From assembly GCA_020353055.1 (NCBI GenBank), contig CP070686.1, forward strand, positions 263,529-327,528: 64,000 bases of DNA. The letters are read 5' to 3'. The first letter of the stretch is position 1. Each line of letters begins with the position of its first letter. Below the pieces are notes generated by a model that was given only the letters and a program-made list of their open reading frames with translations, made no database searches and was not told where the DNA came from. Positions 42,997 through 52,699 of this stretch are shown here, piece by piece. The translations under genes and the position numbers were made by a program. Origin of the DNA: Caldifarciminota bacterium (GTDB lineage: Bacteria > Hydrothermota > Tepidihabitantia > SM23-42).

Positions 42997-43024
42997 ATTT
43001 TACACATTACATTGGCATTGTCAA
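42997..43024 (-). promoter_or_regulatory. Promoter of the 56-residue basic protein
   Basis: Minus-strand TTGACA (43019-43024), 16-base spacer, TAAAAT (42997-43002). It is divergent from the mreB promoter. Confidence 0.75.
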
Positions 43025-43043
43025 CGCTCTCACCATTTTTTCC

Positions 43044-43071
43044 TTGACTTTCAAAGAAAACTACATATCAT
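43044..43071 (+). promoter_or_regulatory. Promoter of the mreB operon
   Basis: TTGACT (43044-43049), 16-base spacer, TATCAT (43066-43071), followed by an AAAGGAGG ribosome site eight bases before the GTG. Confidence 0.7.
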
Positions 43072-43095
43072 TCTACTAACAAAGGAGGACCGCAA

Positions 43096-44151
43096 GTGGC
43101 ATTTAATATATTCTCTTTACTAAGGGGTATCAGAAGCCAATTCCTCAGTGATATAGCCATAGATCTCGGCACGCGTACGACCCTCATCTACGTGAATAGC
43201 CGCGGTATCGTTCTCGATGAACCAACAGTTGTCGCCATCGATACAAAAACGAAGAAATGCCTTGCGATTGGAAATGAAGCGAAGCAGATGCTGGGCAGAA
43301 CACCCCTTGATATCAAGGCAATAAGACCCATGAAAGACGGTGTCATTGCCGACTTCGAAATGGTTGAATTACTGCTGCGTATTTTCATTGAAAGGGTGCA
43401 GAAGAAACGACTATTCACTCGCCCACGTGTTTTGATCTGCGTACCATCCGGAATCACCGAAGTTGAGAAAAGAGCGGTGAGAGACTCGGCCGAAGCAGCG
43501 GGCGCACGAGAAGTCTTTCTCGTCCCGGAACCAATTTCCGCGGCAATCGGGATCGGTTTGCCAGTACATTCGCCGATGGGTAACATGATCATCGATATCG
43601 GCGGCGGCACAACAGAGATCGCTGTCATAGCCTTGTCAGGAATCGTCACGAACAGTTCTATCCGTATCGCTGGCGATGAAATGGATGATGCCATCATCCA
43701 GTACATCAAGAAAACCTACAATCTGATCATAGGTGAACAGACCGCCGAAAATATCAAGGTCGGGATTGGCAATGCGTTCCCAACCGTTGAAGAGAAAAAC
43801 CACGAAGTGAAAGGACGGGATCTTGTATCGGGCATTCCAAAGACCGTGAAACTTACAAGCCACGAGGTAAGAGAAGCCATCCAGGAACCTCTATCGATGA
43901 TATCCGAAACAATAAGGCTTACCCTCGAGAAAACCCCGCCGGAACTCGCCGCGGATATTGTAAATAATGGTATCTACATGGCCGGTGGTGGTTCACTCTT
44001 GAAAGGTATTGACACCTTGGTCAGGGAAGAAACCAATCTGCCCGTCACAATTGCCGACGAGCCGAATAAGGTCGTGGTCATAGGAGCGGGTAAGATACTC
44101 GAAGATCTGAATCGGTTCGAGAAAGTTATTTACACAATGAAGAGAGCATAG
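43096..44151 (+). CDS. mreB: Rod-shape-determining actin homologue MreB
   Basis: 351 residues. It polymerises into filaments under the inner membrane that guide cell-wall elongation. The actin-type nucleotide pocket is clear: AIDLGTRTTLIYV (phosphate 1), IIDIGGGTTEIAV (phosphate 2), AGGGSLLKGI (adenosine). The GTG start is supported by the AAAGGAGG eight bases upstream. It is first in the order mreB-mreC-mreD-mrdA-rodA, the classical elongasome operon, so the organism is expected to be rod-shaped. Confidence 0.97.
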   Translation: MAFNIFSLLRGIRSQFLSDIAIDLGTRTTLIYVNSRGIVLDEPTVVAIDTKTKKCLAIGNEAKQMLGRTPLDIKAIRPMKDGVIADFEMVELLLRIFIERVQKKRLFTRPRVLICVPSGITEVEKRAVRDSAEAAGAREVFLVPEPISAAIGIGLPVHSPMGNMIIDIGGGTTEIAVIALSGIVTNSSIRIAGDEMDDAIIQYIKKTYNLIIGEQTAENIKVGIGNAFPTVEEKNHEVKGRDLVSGIPKTVKLTSHEVREAIQEPLSMISETIRLTLEKTPPELAADIVNNGIYMAGGGSLLKGIDTLVREETNLPVTIADEPNKVVVIGAGKILEDLNRFEKVIYTMKRA

Positions 44152-44910
44152 TTGCGTCGCCAGCAGATAATTCTGTTCATATTTTTTTTCATTATCGCTG
44201 CCACACCAGTTTTTCTGCACGAAAACGCCAATCTTAGTTTATCAAGAGATATTTCATCATTTCTTCTCTTTCCCTTCCGCACGACGACCGCATTTGTCGA
44301 ATATCTGACAATCTCAAACAAACGCATAGAAAAACTCGAAACGCTCGTGAGCCAATTAAAACTTGAAAATGCATCTTTAAAGGACCAACTCGTCGTCGAC
44401 ACTACTCAATTTGAATTAAGTTCATATATTCTGCTAAAAGCATCGGTAATAGGCCGTGACCCGCTGAACATAAATGGCTATCTGCACATCGATAAGGGCC
44501 TCAACGACGGTGTCTTCAAGAACCAAACAGTACTTTCAATAGATGGTTTTGTCGGTAAGATCAGGCACGTCGGGCCGGTCAACAGCATCGTCGAGACAAT
44601 CGAAAACAGAGGATTCACGGTGAGTGCAATCGACATCAATACCGGCATTCACGGCATCATAAAAAAACGCGAGAATCTCATGTTTCTATATATCCGGCAT
44701 AACGACACTCTGAATGAAGGCGATTCAATAATGACCTCGGGAATGAGTGAGATATTTCCGAAAGGCATACTGATCGGTAACGTTCATGCAATTGCCGAAT
44801 CTGAAGATATGTTTTTTAAGGATGTGTATGTCACCCCGGCCACCCAGATAAATCGCTTGGTATCGGTATACATAATACTGAACGGTCGGGCACTTCCAAC
44901 AAGAGACTGA
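44152..44910 (+). CDS. mreC: Rod-shape-determining protein MreC
   Basis: 252 residues. One N-terminal transmembrane helix (about 5-20), a coiled coil (about 58-80, EKLETLVSQLKLENASLKDQL) and the periplasmic beta-domain with VIGRDPLNINGYLHIDKGLNDGV and GSRV-like turns typical of MreC. It links PBP2/RodA to MreB. The start is TTG, the base after the mreB stop. Translation is likely coupled. Confidence 0.92.
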   Translation: MRRQQIILFIFFFIIAATPVFLHENANLSLSRDISSFLLFPFRTTTAFVEYLTISNKRIEKLETLVSQLKLENASLKDQLVVDTTQFELSSYILLKASVIGRDPLNINGYLHIDKGLNDGVFKNQTVLSIDGFVGKIRHVGPVNSIVETIENRGFTVSAIDINTGIHGIIKKRENLMFLYIRHNDTLNEGDSIMTSGMSEIFPKGILIGNVHAIAESEDMFFKDVYVTPATQINRLVSVYIILNGRALPTRD

Positions 44911-44911
44911 A

Positions 44912-45337
44912 ATGTTTCGTTATCTTCTGTACATTGCCGTCTTGTACCTGAGCCTGCCTCTCAACGGCACGGTCGAAATTGCCGCGATAATAGTTTTTTT
45001 CGTCATCACTAAAGAAGACGCTCGCTTTGCGTTGGCCTTCGCGTTTGTTACTGGTCTTCTGATCGACCTATACTATCCCGTACGTCTCGGCTACAACACG
45101 ATTGTCTACATCTCTCTAACCCAGGCCCTACTTTATCTCAAGAAGTTTCTGGTATTGAACCCTCTTACTACGATCGCCACATTTACCGTTCTATATCTTG
45201 TTAAGACTGCCGCCTTGAACGTCCTGGTCTCGGCACCCATAGATTCTGTACAGATAGTATTGACGGTCCTTATTTTCTTCCCTATTATGTTTTTACTCAG
45301 CAGAATAAGCTTTGGGACATGGATGAAAAAGCAGTAG
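44912..45337 (+). CDS. mreD: Rod-shape-determining protein MreD
   Basis: 141 residues, almost entirely hydrophobic with about four to five membrane helices (LLYIAVLYLSLPL, ALAFAFVTGLLIDLYYP, and others). The LLIDLYYPVRLGYNTIVY block is the MreD signature. It starts one base after mreC and overlaps the mrdA start by 19 bases. Confidence 0.88.
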   Translation: MFRYLLYIAVLYLSLPLNGTVEIAAIIVFFVITKEDARFALAFAFVTGLLIDLYYPVRLGYNTIVYISLTQALLYLKKFLVLNPLTTIATFTVLYLVKTAALNVLVSAPIDSVQIVLTVLIFFPIMFLLSRISFGTWMKKQ

Positions 45338-47049
45338 CTTTTAAAGTCATCAGGAATCTCATTTTCATACTTGCCGCGATCGTTGTTCTATGGAGCATGA
45401 AACTCCAAGTATTCGAAGGGAAAAAGTACTCACGCCTTTCCGAGGAAAATCGCATACGACGAAAATTCAACCCTGCGCCTCGCGGAAGGATCCTGGACCG
45501 TCACGGGCAGGAAATTGCTAACACGCGACCAGGTTTCTACGTGTCTGTCGTCAGAGCGGTCATTGATCAACTAACTCTCAGCACGCTTTCCGATATCCTC
45601 AGCATGGAAGAAACAGAGATCATAGAGAAAAGCAAGATCGAAAAAAATCCTTTCAGCCCGGTGAAGATAGCGCATGACATATCATACGCACAACTTTCCT
45701 TGATCGAAGAAAAGGCGGATGTCTTCAGCGGCGTTGAAGTTGGCGTAGAACCACTGAGAAATTACCCTTACGAAGAATTGTTCTTCCATGTCATAGGATA
45801 CGTCGGCGAAATAACTTGCGAGGAAATTGAAAAGGACAAAACCTATATCTTGGGGGACTATATAGGTAAGATGGGGCTCGAGCGATATTACGAGAATATA
45901 TTGAGGGGGGCCAACGGGGTCGAATATGTCGAAGTTGATGCTCGTGGCAAGGAAGTGAGCAAAATCACCGAAAAAAGAAGCATACCACCAACGGCCGGCG
46001 TAGATGTTCTCACGACTATGGACCTTGCCTTAAGTGAATCGGTAGCCGTATACCTCGAAGATCATGAAAAAGCGGCTTGCGTCTGTCTGGACCCACAAAG
46101 TGGCGAGATTCTTGTTCTTTACTCGAAACCAAGTTTTGATCCGAATCTGTTCACCCACGGGCTGCAGAAAAAAGAATGGGATATCTTGAACAATGATCCC
46201 GATGCCCCAATGTACAATCGGGCAGTGATGAGTTGTTATCCACCCGGGTCGACATTCAAACCATTTATCGCCCTTGCTGCACTAGACTCAAAGACGGTGG
46301 GAGAAGAAAAGAGATTTGAAAGATGCCTTGGTGAATACCGACTGGGGCGCCGTACTTTCAGATGCTGGAAGAAACACGGAAGCCTCGACCTGACGGGGGC
46401 GATAGTCAACTCATGCGATATTTACTTCTATCAATTGGGCAGGCTAACAGGTGTCGACACCATTGCCGATCGAGCCAATCGAATTGGTTTTGGGAAGAAA
46501 ACGGGTATTGACCTATTGAATGAAAAACAAGGTATTTTGCCTGACCGGAAGTGGTTCGAAAAAAGATACGGTTACAACTGGACCCAGGGGCATGTTTTCA
46601 ATCTGAGCATCGGACAAGGGGATCTACTCGTATCACCGCTGCAACTCGCCTGCGCATTTGCGATATTTGCCAATCTCGGAAGAATTCCCATCCCCCATAT
46701 CATATCGAGAACAGATACAACATACTTCACTGCCGACATCTCACAGGAAGCCATTGAGACGGTATGCGAGGCGCTCGCTGGTGTCGTGGACCATGGCACC
46801 GGTACTCTTGCCCGCGTACCCGGCGTAGAAGTCTGCGGTAAGACTGGCACAAGTCAAAACCCTCACGGTGAAGATCATTCTCTCTTCGTGGGTTTTGCCC
46901 CGGCTGATAATCCAAGAATTCTCGTTTGCCTGATCGTTGAAAACGCCGGTCACGGCGGAAGCGTCGCTGCGCCGATCACCGGAAGAATTATCAAATCATA
47001 TCTTAATTCACTGCAGCAAGAATTATCGGAAATCTCACTCGAGCAATAG
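45319..47049 (+). CDS. mrdA: Penicillin-binding protein 2 (elongation transpeptidase)
   Basis: 576 residues. An N-terminal membrane helix (about 10-28) is followed by the pedestal with PAPRGRILDRHGQEIA and the transpeptidase domain. The active-site motifs are SxxK (STFK in YPPGSTFKPF), S-C-D (NSCDIYFYQLG) in place of SxN, as usual for PBP2, and KTG (CGKTGTSQNP). It cross-links new peptidoglycan together with RodA and is the target of beta-lactams such as mecillinam in other bacteria. Confidence 0.96.
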   Translation: MDEKAVAFKVIRNLIFILAAIVVLWSMKLQVFEGKKYSRLSEENRIRRKFNPAPRGRILDRHGQEIANTRPGFYVSVVRAVIDQLTLSTLSDILSMEETEIIEKSKIEKNPFSPVKIAHDISYAQLSLIEEKADVFSGVEVGVEPLRNYPYEELFFHVIGYVGEITCEEIEKDKTYILGDYIGKMGLERYYENILRGANGVEYVEVDARGKEVSKITEKRSIPPTAGVDVLTTMDLALSESVAVYLEDHEKAACVCLDPQSGEILVLYSKPSFDPNLFTHGLQKKEWDILNNDPDAPMYNRAVMSCYPPGSTFKPFIALAALDSKTVGEEKRFERCLGEYRLGRRTFRCWKKHGSLDLTGAIVNSCDIYFYQLGRLTGVDTIADRANRIGFGKKTGIDLLNEKQGILPDRKWFEKRYGYNWTQGHVFNLSIGQGDLLVSPLQLACAFAIFANLGRIPIPHIISRTDTTYFTADISQEAIETVCEALAGVVDHGTGTLARVPGVEVCGKTGTSQNPHGEDHSLFVGFAPADNPRILVCLIVENAGHGGSVAAPITGRIIKSYLNSLQQELSEISLEQ

Positions 47050-47053
47050 CTCA

Positions 47054-48232
47054 ATGATAAAGAAGATTGATCCCGGTATAGTCTGGCTAACAGGCGCACT
47101 GTCGCTGCTCGGCGTCATGATGATTTATTCAACTGCCGGTTCCGCGATAATGACACGACAGATAACCTGGCTCATTTTCTCGATCCTCGTGGCAATCATA
47201 TTTTCTCGTATCTCACCACGCATCTGGCTCAATCTTAGTCCAGTAATTTATTCTCTATCGATAGTCATGATAGTGATAATACTATTCAAGAGCGATATTT
47301 ACCCAAAGAGATGGATAAAATTCGGCGACTTCTCCATTCAACCATCTGAGTTTGCAAAATTCGCAACTGTGCTAATGCTCGCCAGCTACTTGTCAACCCG
47401 AAAAAAGCTCCAGAGTTTTTCGGACATGGCAGTGCCGATCGCAATTACTGGCTTGCCCGCAGTACTCATCTTCCTCGAACCCGACCTTGGTGCTGCACAG
47501 ATTTTCTTACCGATTCTGATTGTTATGAGTTACTGGGCAGGTATGTCAGGGGTAAAAATACTAATTCTCTTCTCGCCTTTTGTATCGGCGGCCGCGAGTT
47601 TTTCAATCTACACGTGGGTTGTCTATATGGCAATTCTTATGGTCTTCCTCTATTTCAGAAAACAATTGACTGATCTGGTCTATGGCTTTGCCAGTAACTC
47701 ATTGGTGGGACTCATAATGCCACTACTCTGGAGTTCATTGAAAACGTACCAGCAAAAGAGGATTATCGCATTCTTCTCTCCGTGGCTTGACCCTCAAGGT
47801 ATGTCGTGGCAAATCATACAATCCAAAATCGCTATCGGCTCAGGAGGTTTGTTTGGCAAGGGATTTTTATCGGGAACACAGAAGAAATTGGAGTTCCTCC
47901 CTGAGCGCCACACCGATTTCATATTCTCCTGTCTGGGCGAGGAATTTGGCCTGGTCGGCATAACAGTAGTACTCGGTCTGTACGTGTATCTCATATATCG
48001 ACTACTGAGGCTGGCAAAAGAAACACGCAACCGATTCTCAAGCATATTTGTCAGCGGGATCATGATATGGATCGCCTATCAAACATTCATCAACATCGGC
48101 GTTACCATAGGTCTGTTGCCGGTCACCGGAGTTCCCTTGCCTTTCATAAGCTACGGTGGATCTGCACTGCTCGCATGCTTTATGGCAATCGGTGTATCTC
48201 TTTCCATATCAAAAACCAAGTTAGCATATTGA
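47054..48232 (+). CDS. rodA: Peptidoglycan glycosyltransferase RodA
   Basis: 392 residues from ATG 47054, five bases after the mrdA stop; an upstream extension inside mrdA is not credible. Around ten membrane helices carry the SEDS motifs: RWIKFGDFSIQPSEFAK, LEPDLGAAQIFLPI, ERHTDFIFSCLGEEFG and PVTGVPLPFISYGGSALL. RodA polymerises lipid II into glycan strands. It ends the elongasome operon. Confidence 0.95.
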   Translation: MIKKIDPGIVWLTGALSLLGVMMIYSTAGSAIMTRQITWLIFSILVAIIFSRISPRIWLNLSPVIYSLSIVMIVIILFKSDIYPKRWIKFGDFSIQPSEFAKFATVLMLASYLSTRKKLQSFSDMAVPIAITGLPAVLIFLEPDLGAAQIFLPILIVMSYWAGMSGVKILILFSPFVSAAASFSIYTWVVYMAILMVFLYFRKQLTDLVYGFASNSLVGLIMPLLWSSLKTYQQKRIIAFFSPWLDPQGMSWQIIQSKIAIGSGGLFGKGFLSGTQKKLEFLPERHTDFIFSCLGEEFGLVGITVVLGLYVYLIYRLLRLAKETRNRFSSIFVSGIMIWIAYQTFINIGVTIGLLPVTGVPLPFISYGGSALLACFMAIGVSLSISKTKLAY

Positions 48233-48319
48233 AATACATCCAACATCCCCGATTCATTGAATCTGTGCACCACTCTGCCACTCGATGTTCCGCAGACAAG
48301 AAATCACAAAGATTTTTCC

Positions 48320-48348
48320 TTGACAGATAATGGTAAATCGAATATTAT
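48320..48348 (+). promoter_or_regulatory. Promoter ahead of the first pilT
   Basis: TTGACA (48320-48325), 17-base spacer, TATTAT (48343-48348). The transcript would begin about 120 bases before pilT and include the 37-codon frame at 48366. Confidence 0.8.
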
Positions 48349-48365
48349 TGTGGAAAATAGTTGCC

Positions 48366-48479
48366 ATGATTGCAAACAAGAATTTTAATAGCACAACAAT
48401 ATACGAAGCCAGAAGGATTCTGTCGTATTCCCGCAGAATCGTGATTACACAGTTAGTATCAGGATTATCGAGCGTATGA
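48366..48479 (+). CDS. Possible 37-residue leader peptide coupled to pilT
   Basis: A short frame (MIANKNFNSTTIYEARRILS...) begins about 11 bases after the predicted transcription start. It ends with a TGA that overlaps the pilT ATG (ATGA). It lacks a clear ribosome site. The perfect coupling to pilT and the weak ribosome site of pilT itself suggest that translation of this frame could open the pilT start. No similarity recognised. Confidence 0.4.
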   Translation: MIANKNFNSTTIYEARRILSYSRRIVITQLVSGLSSV

Positions 48480-49537
48480 CCGCCAGGTTCGACCTCAATA
48501 ATCTGCTGGAACAGCTGGTGCTGCAAGAAGGCTCTGATCTACATCTCAGGTATGGCGAACCACCGCTCTATCGTATTAGTGGCGAGCTCGTTAAGACAGA
48601 TCATCCGGATCTTGACGACAAAGATCTCGAAGCGCTAATCCTGGGCATAATGACTCCAGTGCAGCAAGAGATATTCGCCGAACAACTCGAGTACGACATG
48701 GCGTATGAGATACCAGGTGTAGCACGTTTCAGAGTCAACTGCTTCAAGCAGATGAAACACATTGCGGCGGTCATGAGGACAATACCCATTAAGATACAGA
48801 CAATCGATGAACTCAACCTACCCAAAGTCTTCAAGAGGATTGCACAGCTCCCACGCGGGTTAGTATTGGTCACCGGTCCGACCGGAAGCGGTAAATCAAC
48901 GACCCTGGCCGCGATTATCGAGTATATCAACCAGAATTTCCGAAGGCACATCATCACCGTTGAGGATCCCATTGAATTTCAGCATCGCGACAGAAAGTCA
49001 ATCATCGAACAACGTGAAGTAGGTATCGACACGAATTCCTACAGTGAAGCTTTGCGCAGGATAATAAGACAGAACCCGGATATTATTCTCGTCGGTGAAA
49101 TGCGTGACCTTGAGACCGCTGCCGAGACCATCACAGCAGCAGAAACCGGGCATCTTGTGTTCTCAACACTTCACACAATTGACGCTGTACAAACGGTGGA
49201 CCGAATCATCGATGTATTCCCGCCGACACATCAGCAACAGATTCGCCTTCAATTATCAATGACACTACAGGCTGTCGTTACCGAGACTCTGCTTCGACGG
49301 AAGGGCGATGCCGGACGAATACCAGCCTTTGAGATCATGGTGTGCACACCTGCGATCAGAAGCGCCATCAGAGAATCCAAGACGCATCAAATATTCACTA
49401 CAATTCAAACAGGAGCGCGCATGGGAATGATTACCATGGACCAATACCTGAAGAATCTCTACCGTGATGGACTAATCGACCGCGAAGAAGCCCTGGCGCA
49501 TTCTACGCGACCCGAAGAGTTAAAGCTGGGAGTTTGA
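48476..49537 (+). CDS. pilT: PilT-like twitching-motility ATPase (copy 1)
   Basis: 353 residues, secretion-ATPase family. N-terminal PAS-like region (ASDLHLR-like GSDLHLRYGEPP), Walker A GPTGSGKSTTLAA, Asp box (VEDPIEFQH), Walker B-type ILVGEMRDLETAAE and His box (GHLVFSTLHT). It retracts type IV pili by depolymerising pilin. All catalytic motifs are intact. It opens a cluster with a second copy directly behind it. Confidence 0.93.
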   Translation: MTARFDLNNLLEQLVLQEGSDLHLRYGEPPLYRISGELVKTDHPDLDDKDLEALILGIMTPVQQEIFAEQLEYDMAYEIPGVARFRVNCFKQMKHIAAVMRTIPIKIQTIDELNLPKVFKRIAQLPRGLVLVTGPTGSGKSTTLAAIIEYINQNFRRHIITVEDPIEFQHRDRKSIIEQREVGIDTNSYSEALRRIIRQNPDIILVGEMRDLETAAETITAAETGHLVFSTLHTIDAVQTVDRIIDVFPPTHQQQIRLQLSMTLQAVVTETLLRRKGDAGRIPAFEIMVCTPAIRSAIRESKTHQIFTTIQTGARMGMITMDQYLKNLYRDGLIDREEALAHSTRPEELKLGV

Positions 49538-49539
49538 AA

Positions 49540-50610
49540 ATGCCGCCAGTACATGAATTGATGAATGTCCAAATTCAAAAGGACGCCTCGGACCTGATCT
49601 TAAAAGTTGGTACGCCGCCCATCATAAGAGCCAACGGTGATCTCATTAATCTTGACTATCCGCCTAATACTGCTTCGGAAATCGAGCAGAGTATATCTGA
49701 AATCCTCACCGAAACGCAGCTAATGGAATTTCGAAATAATAAGGAAATAGATATCTCATACGAACAACCGGGTGGTGCGCGCTTTAGGATCAACGTTTTT
49801 CGCCAACAGGGCGCGGCTGGCATGGTTCTGCGGGCAATACCATCTCGTATACCAAAATTGGAGGAATTAGATTTTCCGTCAGTCCTGAACAAGATTGTGC
49901 TGCGGCCACGAGGTCTGATAATAGTCACCGGTCCTTCTGGATGCGGCAAGTCGACTACCCAATCAGCTCTCATTAACCACCGAAATGAAAACGACCGGTG
50001 TCATATTGTAACCGTGGAAGACCCAATCGAATTCATTCACACAAACAAGAAAGCGCTGGTCACCCAGAGAGAGGTCGGCCGCGATACACACTCTTTCGCC
50101 AACGCCCTAAAGTTTGTATTACGACAGGATCCGGATGTGATTCTGGTTGGCGAAATGAGAGACCTCGAAACTATTGCCCTCGCCATTACGGCCGCGGAAA
50201 CCGGGCACATTGTCGTAACAACACTACATACATCAGATTCCGTATCGACAATCGACCGTATGATAGATGTTTTTCCCCCTCACCAGCAATCACAAATACG
50301 AATGCAGTTATCTCTGAATCTATTATGTGTAATATCACAAAACCTGCTAAAACGCTCAAACAACGATGGTCGGGTTGCGGCCTATGAAATACTAATTGCC
50401 ACACCCTCAGTGAGAAATTTGATACGCGAAGCCAAAACGCACCAAATCGCATCAGCGCTGCAGATTTCCCAGCAACAAGGCATGATTTCCTTTGACGCCT
50501 GTTTGGCAAATCTGGTTAAAAGAAGAATTGTAACAAAAGAGGAGGCATTGCTTAAGGCTTTAAAACCCGACACCTTCATCAAAGAAGTAGAATTGCTTTC
50601 CAAAACATAG
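49540..50610 (+). CDS. PilT/PilU-like ATPase (copy 2)
   Basis: 356 residues from ATG 49540, with GGGAG eight bases upstream inside the end of copy 1. Same domain plan as copy 1: Walker A GPSGCGKSTTQSALI, VEDPIEFIHT, VGEMRDLETIALA and GHIVVTTLHTSD. PilT in tandem with a second copy is the usual PilT-PilU arrangement, in which PilU assists retraction under load. It overlaps the recG start by one base. Confidence 0.9.
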   Translation: MPPVHELMNVQIQKDASDLILKVGTPPIIRANGDLINLDYPPNTASEIEQSISEILTETQLMEFRNNKEIDISYEQPGGARFRINVFRQQGAAGMVLRAIPSRIPKLEELDFPSVLNKIVLRPRGLIIVTGPSGCGKSTTQSALINHRNENDRCHIVTVEDPIEFIHTNKKALVTQREVGRDTHSFANALKFVLRQDPDVILVGEMRDLETIALAITAAETGHIVVTTLHTSDSVSTIDRMIDVFPPHQQSQIRMQLSLNLLCVISQNLLKRSNNDGRVAAYEILIATPSVRNLIREAKTHQIASALQISQQQGMISFDACLANLVKRRIVTKEEALLKALKPDTFIKEVELLSKT

Positions 50611-52688
50611 TGACTAAAAAAACATACCTCCATCTAGACAGTCCGGTACAATACATAAAAGGTGTGGGACCCAAGCGCGCAACTTACTTCGGTAAGATTG
50701 GAGTCGAAACTGTACATGATCTAATGCGCCTGGTACCTCGAAGATACGTTGACTATTCCACCGTTATGAAGATACGTGACGTTAGAATAAACGACGAAGC
50801 AACCGTTATCGGTAGGATTGAAATCATCGAGGCACGCCGGACGAGAAAACGTGTGCACTTAGTAACCTCCCTGCTTCGTGACACGACCGGATCTATCGTC
50901 TTGAAATGGTTCAATCGTCCTGACCTGAGGAAAAAATTCAAAGTAGGTGATTCGCTACTGGTATCAGGCAAGGTCACTTTCTACCGCAGCCAGCAACTCA
51001 TCAATCCTCTCTATGAAATCATCGGCGAGGAAGAAACAGAACAGAAGAAGCAAGGCGAGGTTATCCCAATCTATCCCTTAACCGAAGGCTTGAGTATATG
51101 GGATGTCCGAAGGGCAGCGAGAATCGCGCTGGACGCATGTCTCAATGAAATCAGAGAAACCCTACCACAATCTCTTATCGACAAGCATGGATTATTGCAG
51201 CTGCGCCAGGCAACGAGACATCTGCACTTTCCGGATGACCTGAAAGCAGCACAAGCTGCACGCCGGAGGCTCGTATACGATGAATTCTTCTTCTTCGAAT
51301 TGACCCTTGCTCGACGGAAGGCGAAGTTGCAGGAACGAACCGGTATTGCGTTTCAAGAAACAGGAACCCTGACCAGGCAATTCATCCAGAAACTTCCTTT
51401 TACCATGACCCAAGGTCAGGCTACAGCCATGCGAGAAATCGCCGCCGATATGCAGCGCGAAAGACCCATGAATCGACTGCTACAAGGTGATGTAGGATCA
51501 GGAAAAACGGTAGTCTCCCTCTATGCAATACTCATCGCCATCGAAAACGACTACCAGGCAGTCCTCATGGCACCGACCGAGATACTTGCAGAGCAACACT
51601 ACCTAGTTCTTCAGGAATTGCTCTCGGGCATAGGTATCAAGCCATATCTCTTAACCGGAAGCATCAAGGGAAAAGACCGGGGTCTCATCGCTGATGATAT
51701 CTCCAAAGGGAAGGCGAAATTAGTGCTCGGAACACACGCCCTCATCGAAGAGGATCTAACATTCGACAAACTGGGTTTGGTGGTCGTTGATGAACAACAC
51801 AGGTTCGGGGTCATGCAGCGCGCCGCACTAGTCGGCAAAGGTGCTAACCCCGATTTTCTTGTCCTCTCTGCCACCCCTATTCCAAGAACTCTTGCTCTGA
51901 CTTTATACGGTGACCTTGATATCTCAATTATAAAAGAAAAACCACCTAAGAGAGGCGAGGTAATCACCAAGATCGTGAACGACAAAGAGAAGCCGTCAAC
52001 CTTTGCCTTTATCAGAAATATCCTATCACAAGGGCACCAGGCCTTCGTTATCTGTCCGATAATTGAAAAATCAGAAACGACCGATTTGAGGTCGGTACAG
52101 GAGGTAACTGAAGAAATAACCGAGGCATTCCCTGACTTCTCGGTCGGTATAATCCACGGCCGCCTCAGTACTGCAGATAGAATGCAAATAATGAATGACT
52201 ACAGACTTGGCAAGATTGCGGTCCTCGTTGCAACAACCGTTGTTGAAGTTGGCGTGGATATCCCGAACGCAACCATCATGATAATCGAACACCCGGAACG
52301 TTTTGGCCTTGCTCAGTTACACCAACTCAGAGGGCGCATCGGCAGAGGCGCACAGCGATCCTACTGTTTCCTTGTATTGAGTCGCTACCTGCAGTCGGAC
52401 ACCTACGAGCGCATCGAATTCTTCTCAAAAAATAGCGACGGCTTCGCCCTCGCTCAAATGGACATAAAACTACGAGGGCCCGGACAAGTCCTGGGCAAAC
52501 GGCAGCACGGTTTACCGGATATCAACATCGGCGACCTTGAATTCGACCGAGACCTTCTATATAGCGCACGAGATGATGCCTTCGGGCTGGTAAAAGAAGA
52601 CCCTGACTTGAGCCTTCCGGAAAACCACGCCGCCAGGGTAGAGCTGGAGCATTTGGCACACCGAGCCGAGCTTCTACGCATCGGCTAG
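50610..52688 (+). CDS. recG: ATP-dependent DNA helicase RecG
   Basis: 692 residues. The N-terminal wedge domain (RYVDYSTVMKIRDVR, OB-fold with GKVTFYRSQQLINP) precedes the two helicase lobes: Walker A GDVGSGKTVVSL, DEQHRFGV, SATPIPRTLALTLYGD, and the C-terminal motifs VVEVGVDIPNA and QLRGRIGRG. RecG regresses stalled replication forks and branch-migrates junctions. The GTG at 50610 overlaps the pilT-like stop. PriA, which has related work in replication restart, is 45 kb away in this window. Confidence 0.96.
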   Translation: MTKKTYLHLDSPVQYIKGVGPKRATYFGKIGVETVHDLMRLVPRRYVDYSTVMKIRDVRINDEATVIGRIEIIEARRTRKRVHLVTSLLRDTTGSIVLKWFNRPDLRKKFKVGDSLLVSGKVTFYRSQQLINPLYEIIGEEETEQKKQGEVIPIYPLTEGLSIWDVRRAARIALDACLNEIRETLPQSLIDKHGLLQLRQATRHLHFPDDLKAAQAARRRLVYDEFFFFELTLARRKAKLQERTGIAFQETGTLTRQFIQKLPFTMTQGQATAMREIAADMQRERPMNRLLQGDVGSGKTVVSLYAILIAIENDYQAVLMAPTEILAEQHYLVLQELLSGIGIKPYLLTGSIKGKDRGLIADDISKGKAKLVLGTHALIEEDLTFDKLGLVVVDEQHRFGVMQRAALVGKGANPDFLVLSATPIPRTLALTLYGDLDISIIKEKPPKRGEVITKIVNDKEKPSTFAFIRNILSQGHQAFVICPIIEKSETTDLRSVQEVTEEITEAFPDFSVGIIHGRLSTADRMQIMNDYRLGKIAVLVATTVVEVGVDIPNATIMIIEHPERFGLAQLHQLRGRIGRGAQRSYCFLVLSRYLQSDTYERIEFFSKNSDGFALAQMDIKLRGPGQVLGKRQHGLPDINIGDLEFDRDLLYSARDDAFGLVKEDPDLSLPENHAARVELEHLAHRAELLRIG

Positions 52689-52699
52689 AGGAGGTAAGT

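Noticed and set aside
46937-47053. Extended start of rodA
   Set aside because: The extra 39 codons lie inside mrdA in another frame and are not membrane-like; ATG 47054 gives the normal RodA N-terminus.
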